From Bosea sp. BIWAKO-01 (GTDB lineage: Bacteria; Pseudomonadota; Alphaproteobacteria; Rhizobiales; Beijerinckiaceae): 64,000 bases of DNA. Numbering within the stretch: the stretch's first letter is position 1; each line of letters opens with the position of its first letter. The stretch lies in the NCBI RefSeq assembly GCF_001748145.1, contig NZ_BCQA01000001.1:4366501-4430500 (forward strand), written 5' to 3'. This document shows, one piece after another, positions 61,379 through 64,000 of this stretch. The notes below the pieces were generated by a model. That model was not told the DNA's origin, searched no databases, and was given only the letters and a program-made list of their open reading frames with translations. Position numbers and translations under genes: made by a program.

Positions 61379-63040
61379 ATGGATCATACCATGAGTGAGC
61401 CAGCTAGGAACCGTTTCGCCCTCGACCTCGATGACCTCGAGCGTCAGCTGCGCGGCGCGGCTCAGCCTCCAAAGGCAGGGGCGTCTGTCGACCCGCTTGT
61501 CGAGCTGACCCGAATCGTCGGTCAGGATGACCCCCTGAAGGAACTCTTCTCGCCGCGGGCCGCTGCCGCTCCGGTGCAGCAGCAAGCGGCCGCCGCTGCA
61601 GCCTGGCCGGGCGCCCGGCAGCGCCAGGAGCCTTCTTTTGCCCAGGCGCCGGCCCAGCAGCCTGCTGCCGCCAACAATGCACAGCCGCCGGCCGAAATGC
61701 TGGGAGCGCTCGACGAGTTCGAGGCGCTGCTTCGCCGCGGGGATATCGCCCGCCCGGCGCCTGCCGCCGAACCAGTCCGGCAGGCCGCGGTCTATGTTCC
61801 GACGCCGGTCGAACAGCCGGAGCCCTATCGCGCTGCTCGGTCGGAGCCCGCCCGGCCTGCGGCGCATGATGCGCGTGACCTCGACGAGGAGCGTGCCAAC
61901 GCACAGTATCAGGATTACGGCCACGACACGCAGGCGGACTATCCCGAGCCGCCGCTGATGGCCGAAGATGATTATCAGGACCTGCCGCCGCGGCGCTCGC
62001 GTAAGGGCCTTTGGGCTGCCGCTGCCGCGATTGCCGTCGCGGTGATCGGTGTCGGCGGCTATATGGGCCTGCGTGGTTCGTCCGTGACGAGCGACGGCCA
62101 GCCGCCGGTCATCGCGGCCGATGGCGGCCCGAGCAAGGTTGCGCCGACCAATCCCGGCGGGGCCGAAATCCCGAATCAGAACAAGCAGATTTATGAGCGT
62201 GCTGGCGACAGCCCGTCGAACCCGACCAAGGTCGTCAGCCGGGAAGAGCAGCCGGTCGATATTCAGCAGGCGGCACGCACCATGCCGGGCCGGATGGTCA
62301 TGCCGGGACTCGGCTCGACGCCGCAGGCAGGAGCCAATGGCAATCCGCTGGCACAGGCTCCGGCGGCTCCTGAGCGCGGCTCCGTGTCGCCGGCCGAAGC
62401 TGGCCTGATCGCAACGTCCAGCGTACCAGGTCTCGGCGAACCGCGCCGGGTGCGGACTGTCTCGATCCGTCCCGACGGCACGCCGGCGCCTCCGCCCGGC
62501 GCGAGCGCGGCCTATAGCAACGGCGCGGCAGGGGTCGCGACCGGCGCAGCGCCGACCAGGCTCGGCGGCAACCTGCCGCTCAATCCATCCTCGACCGCCA
62601 GCACCAATCCGCCGCGGCAGCGTACAGCTGCGACGCCGGCCGTCGCGCCTGAAGCTCCGAAGGCTCAGGAGCGCGTCGCGACACCTGCGCCGGCGACCAC
62701 CCCGGCCGCGCCGATGCGTGTTGCAAGTGCTGCTCCGACACCGGCCCCCGCTGCGACGCCTGCTCCAGCCACCGCCGCGATCCGTAGCGGCACCGGCGAC
62801 TTTGCCGTGCAGCTCGCTGCCCCCGGCAGCGAAGCGGAAGCACGCGCCGCATTCGCGGCCCTGCAGCGCAAATATCCTGGCCAGCTCGGCGGCCAGTCGC
62901 CGATCGTCAAGAAGACGGATCTCGCTGGTGGAAAGACCGTCTATCGCCTGCGTATCGGGCCGTATTCCCGCGAGGATGCGGCAACGATGTGCACGCAGCT
63001 TCAGGCTGCCGGCGGCCAGTGCTTCATCGCCAAGAACTGA
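61379..63040 (+). CDS. SPOR domain-containing membrane protein
   Basis: The 553-aa protein has a long cytoplasmic acidic/Pro-Ala-rich part starting FALDLDDLERQL. A single membrane helix sits near residue 215 (GLWAAAAAIAVAVIGVGGYM), followed by a long Ala/Pro linker in the periplasm. A C-terminal SPOR domain (TGDFAVQLAAPGSEAEARAA ... GPYSREDAATMCTQLQAAGG) ends it. SPOR domains bind septal peptidoglycan, so a cell-division role is expected. ATG 61391 is an equally possible start. Confidence 0.9.
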   Translation: MDHTMSEPARNRFALDLDDLERQLRGAAQPPKAGASVDPLVELTRIVGQDDPLKELFSPRAAAAPVQQQAAAAAAWPGARQRQEPSFAQAPAQQPAAANNAQPPAEMLGALDEFEALLRRGDIARPAPAAEPVRQAAVYVPTPVEQPEPYRAARSEPARPAAHDARDLDEERANAQYQDYGHDTQADYPEPPLMAEDDYQDLPPRRSRKGLWAAAAAIAVAVIGVGGYMGLRGSSVTSDGQPPVIAADGGPSKVAPTNPGGAEIPNQNKQIYERAGDSPSNPTKVVSREEQPVDIQQAARTMPGRMVMPGLGSTPQAGANGNPLAQAPAAPERGSVSPAEAGLIATSSVPGLGEPRRVRTVSIRPDGTPAPPPGASAAYSNGAAGVATGAAPTRLGGNLPLNPSSTASTNPPRQRTAATPAVAPEAPKAQERVATPAPATTPAAPMRVASAAPTPAPAATPAPATAAIRSGTGDFAVQLAAPGSEAEARAAFAALQRKYPGQLGGQSPIVKKTDLAGGKTVYRLRIGPYSREDAATMCTQLQAAGGQCFIAKN

Positions 63041-63062
63041 TTGCCAGCTCCGAGACGATCAG

Positions 63063-63094
63063 ACCGCCGGTGGCTCCTGCCACCGGCGGTTTTC
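63063..63094 (+). terminator. Rho-independent terminator after the SPOR gene
   Basis: ACCGCCGGTGG pairs with CCACCGGCGGT around a short loop and is followed by TTTTCC, about 22 bp after the SPOR gene stop. Confidence 0.85.
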
Positions 63095-63240
63095 CTTTGG
63101 CGTGTCTCGCGGGCAGGGGGCGGTGCTATGGCGTGCTGCGTTGGCAGGGGCTGTGAGCCCGGGATCGCGGTCAAAGACGCCCGCGTCGAATCCGGGTAGG
63201 GCATGCCCCGAAGTGACGCCACCGAACTCAGGAGAACTCC

Positions 63241-64000
63241 ATGGATCGCCGTACTTTCGTCAAAGCCTCAGGCGCCGGAGCCGCAGTCGGTGGCGTGACC
63301 ATCGCAGCGCCCGCCATCGCGCAGGCCCAGCCGAAGGTCAGCTGGCGCCTGACCTCGAGCTACCCGAAGAGCCTCGACACGCTGTTCGGCATCAGCACGC
63401 AGATCGCCAAGCGCGTCGCGGAAGCGACGGACAACCAGTTCCAGATCCAGGTCTTCGCCCCGGGCGAGATCGTGCCGGCATTGCAGGCGCTCGATTCCGT
63501 CCAGAACGGCACTGTCGAGTGCAGCAGCACGCTGTCGAGCTTCTATATCGGCAAGAATCCGGCCTTCGCCTTCGAGACCTCGCTGCCCTTCGGACTGAAC
63601 ACGCGCCAGCACAATGCCTGGCTCTATCAGGGCGGTGGGCTCGATCTCTGCCGCGCCTTCATGAAGACCTACAACCTCCACACCATCCCCTCGGGGAATA
63701 CCGGCGCGCAGATGGGTGGCTGGTTCCGCAAGGAGATCAAGACGGTCGAGGATCTGAAGGGCCTGAAGTTCCGCATTGCCGGTCTCGGCGGCACGATCCT
63801 GTCCAGACTGGGTGTCGTGCCGCAGCAGATCGGCGGCGGCGACATCTATCCGGCGCTGGAGCGCGGCACGATCGACGCAGCCGAATTCTCAGGTCCGCTC
63901 GACGACGAGAAGCTCGGTTTCCAGCGCGTCGCCAAGTACTATTACTATCCCGGCTTCTGGGAGGGCTGCGCCAATGTCAGCTTCATCGTGAACCTGGAGA
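63241..64000 (+). CDS. dctP: TRAP transporter solute-binding protein DctP, 5' part (truncated by window end)
   Basis: The frame is open to the last base, giving 253 residues. It begins with a Tat signal (MDRRTFVKASGAGAAVGG, with R-R-x-F-x-K). The mature start is KVSWRLTSSYPKSLDTLFGI, then FAPGEIVPALQALDSVQNGT and LKGLKFRIAGLGGTILSRLG, the DctP family core with its signature arginine. AGGAGAA stands 6 nt before ATG 63241. It binds a carboxylate-type ligand in the periplasm for a TRAP permease. dctQM at 53-55 kb may be its partner or may belong to another system. Confidence 0.92.
   Translation, partial: MDRRTFVKASGAGAAVGGVTIAAPAIAQAQPKVSWRLTSSYPKSLDTLFGISTQIAKRVAEATDNQFQIQVFAPGEIVPALQALDSVQNGTVECSSTLSSFYIGKNPAFAFETSLPFGLNTRQHNAWLYQGGGLDLCRAFMKTYNLHTIPSGNTGAQMGGWFRKEIKTVEDLKGLKFRIAGLGGTILSRLGVVPQQIGGGDIYPALERGTIDAAEFSGPLDDEKLGFQRVAKYYYYPGFWEGCANVSFIVNLE

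Overview
The window is a gene-dense, G+C-rich chromosomal segment of an alphaproteobacterium. The order Hyphomicrobiales (Rhizobiales) is well supported: there is a divK-pleD pair with rpmG nearby, an EipB/DUF1849 envelope protein, the DUF1489, DUF3572 and DUF983 families, a phasin, an urtABCDE urea transporter, and an erpA / dgt / argS / SPOR block. A Bosea-like genus is my best guess from general gene content, but that is inference. No tRNA, rRNA, CRISPR array, prophage or insertion sequence was seen. Composition is even throughout, so this looks like ordinary core and accessory chromosome.

Layout. 1-9.2 kb: end of a YeeE/YedE transporter, a biotin-dependent carboxylase alpha subunit, an APH(6)-type kinase, an SDR, DUF1489, panC, a VWA/J-domain gene pair and a PBP5-type D,D-carboxypeptidase with a SPOR tail. 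9.5-18.7 kb: phasin, two GNATs, an LssY-domain protein, a very large glycine-rich autotransporter, a PAS-PAS-HTH regulator and DUF6506. 18.9-25.5 kb: clpS-clpA, azlCD, an ECF41 sigma factor with its carboxymuconolactone decarboxylase partner, and a HIT protein. 25.5-31.5 kb: a tightly overlapping operon ridA-gdpd-femAB/GNAT-2H-like, then eipB, dinB and DUF3572. 31.6-38.7 kb: divK-pleD, a secreted Cys-rich protein, rpmG, the rnr-DUF983-NUDIX operon, and a tiny ORF with an extraordinary ribosome binding site. 39-46 kb: urtABCDE behind a sigma-54 promoter, then a DUF2000/AraC head-to-head pair. 46-52 kb: gnd, gluconokinase, a UxaA-family sugar-acid dehydratase, a DoxX-like protein, an aminotransferase and a sirtuin. 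52-57.6 kb: a tandem cold-shock protein, TRAP permeases dctQM and a KdpDE-like two-component pair. 57.8-64 kb: erpA, dgt, argS, a SPOR protein, and a TRAP solute-binding protein cut by the window end.

Most genes are housekeeping or transport genes in short operons with 1-11 bp overlaps. Regulation that can be read directly from the sequence includes three items. An ECF41-type promoter (TGTCACA-N16-CGTC) precedes the carboxymuconolactone decarboxylase gene and so presumably autoregulates the ECF41 module. A canonical -24/-12 sigma-54 promoter precedes urtA, which implies nitrogen control. A 17-nt Shine-Dalgarno sequence, complementary to the 3' end of 16S rRNA, lies in front of a GTG-started 25-codon ORF at 38651-38728; this is the hallmark described for rreB-type ribosome-regulated small mRNAs.

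No wholly new defence or mobile system was found. The most notable points are the rreB-like small gene, the intact ECF41 circuit, two families of dispersed intergenic palindromes, and a divergent gene pair whose start codons share two bases.
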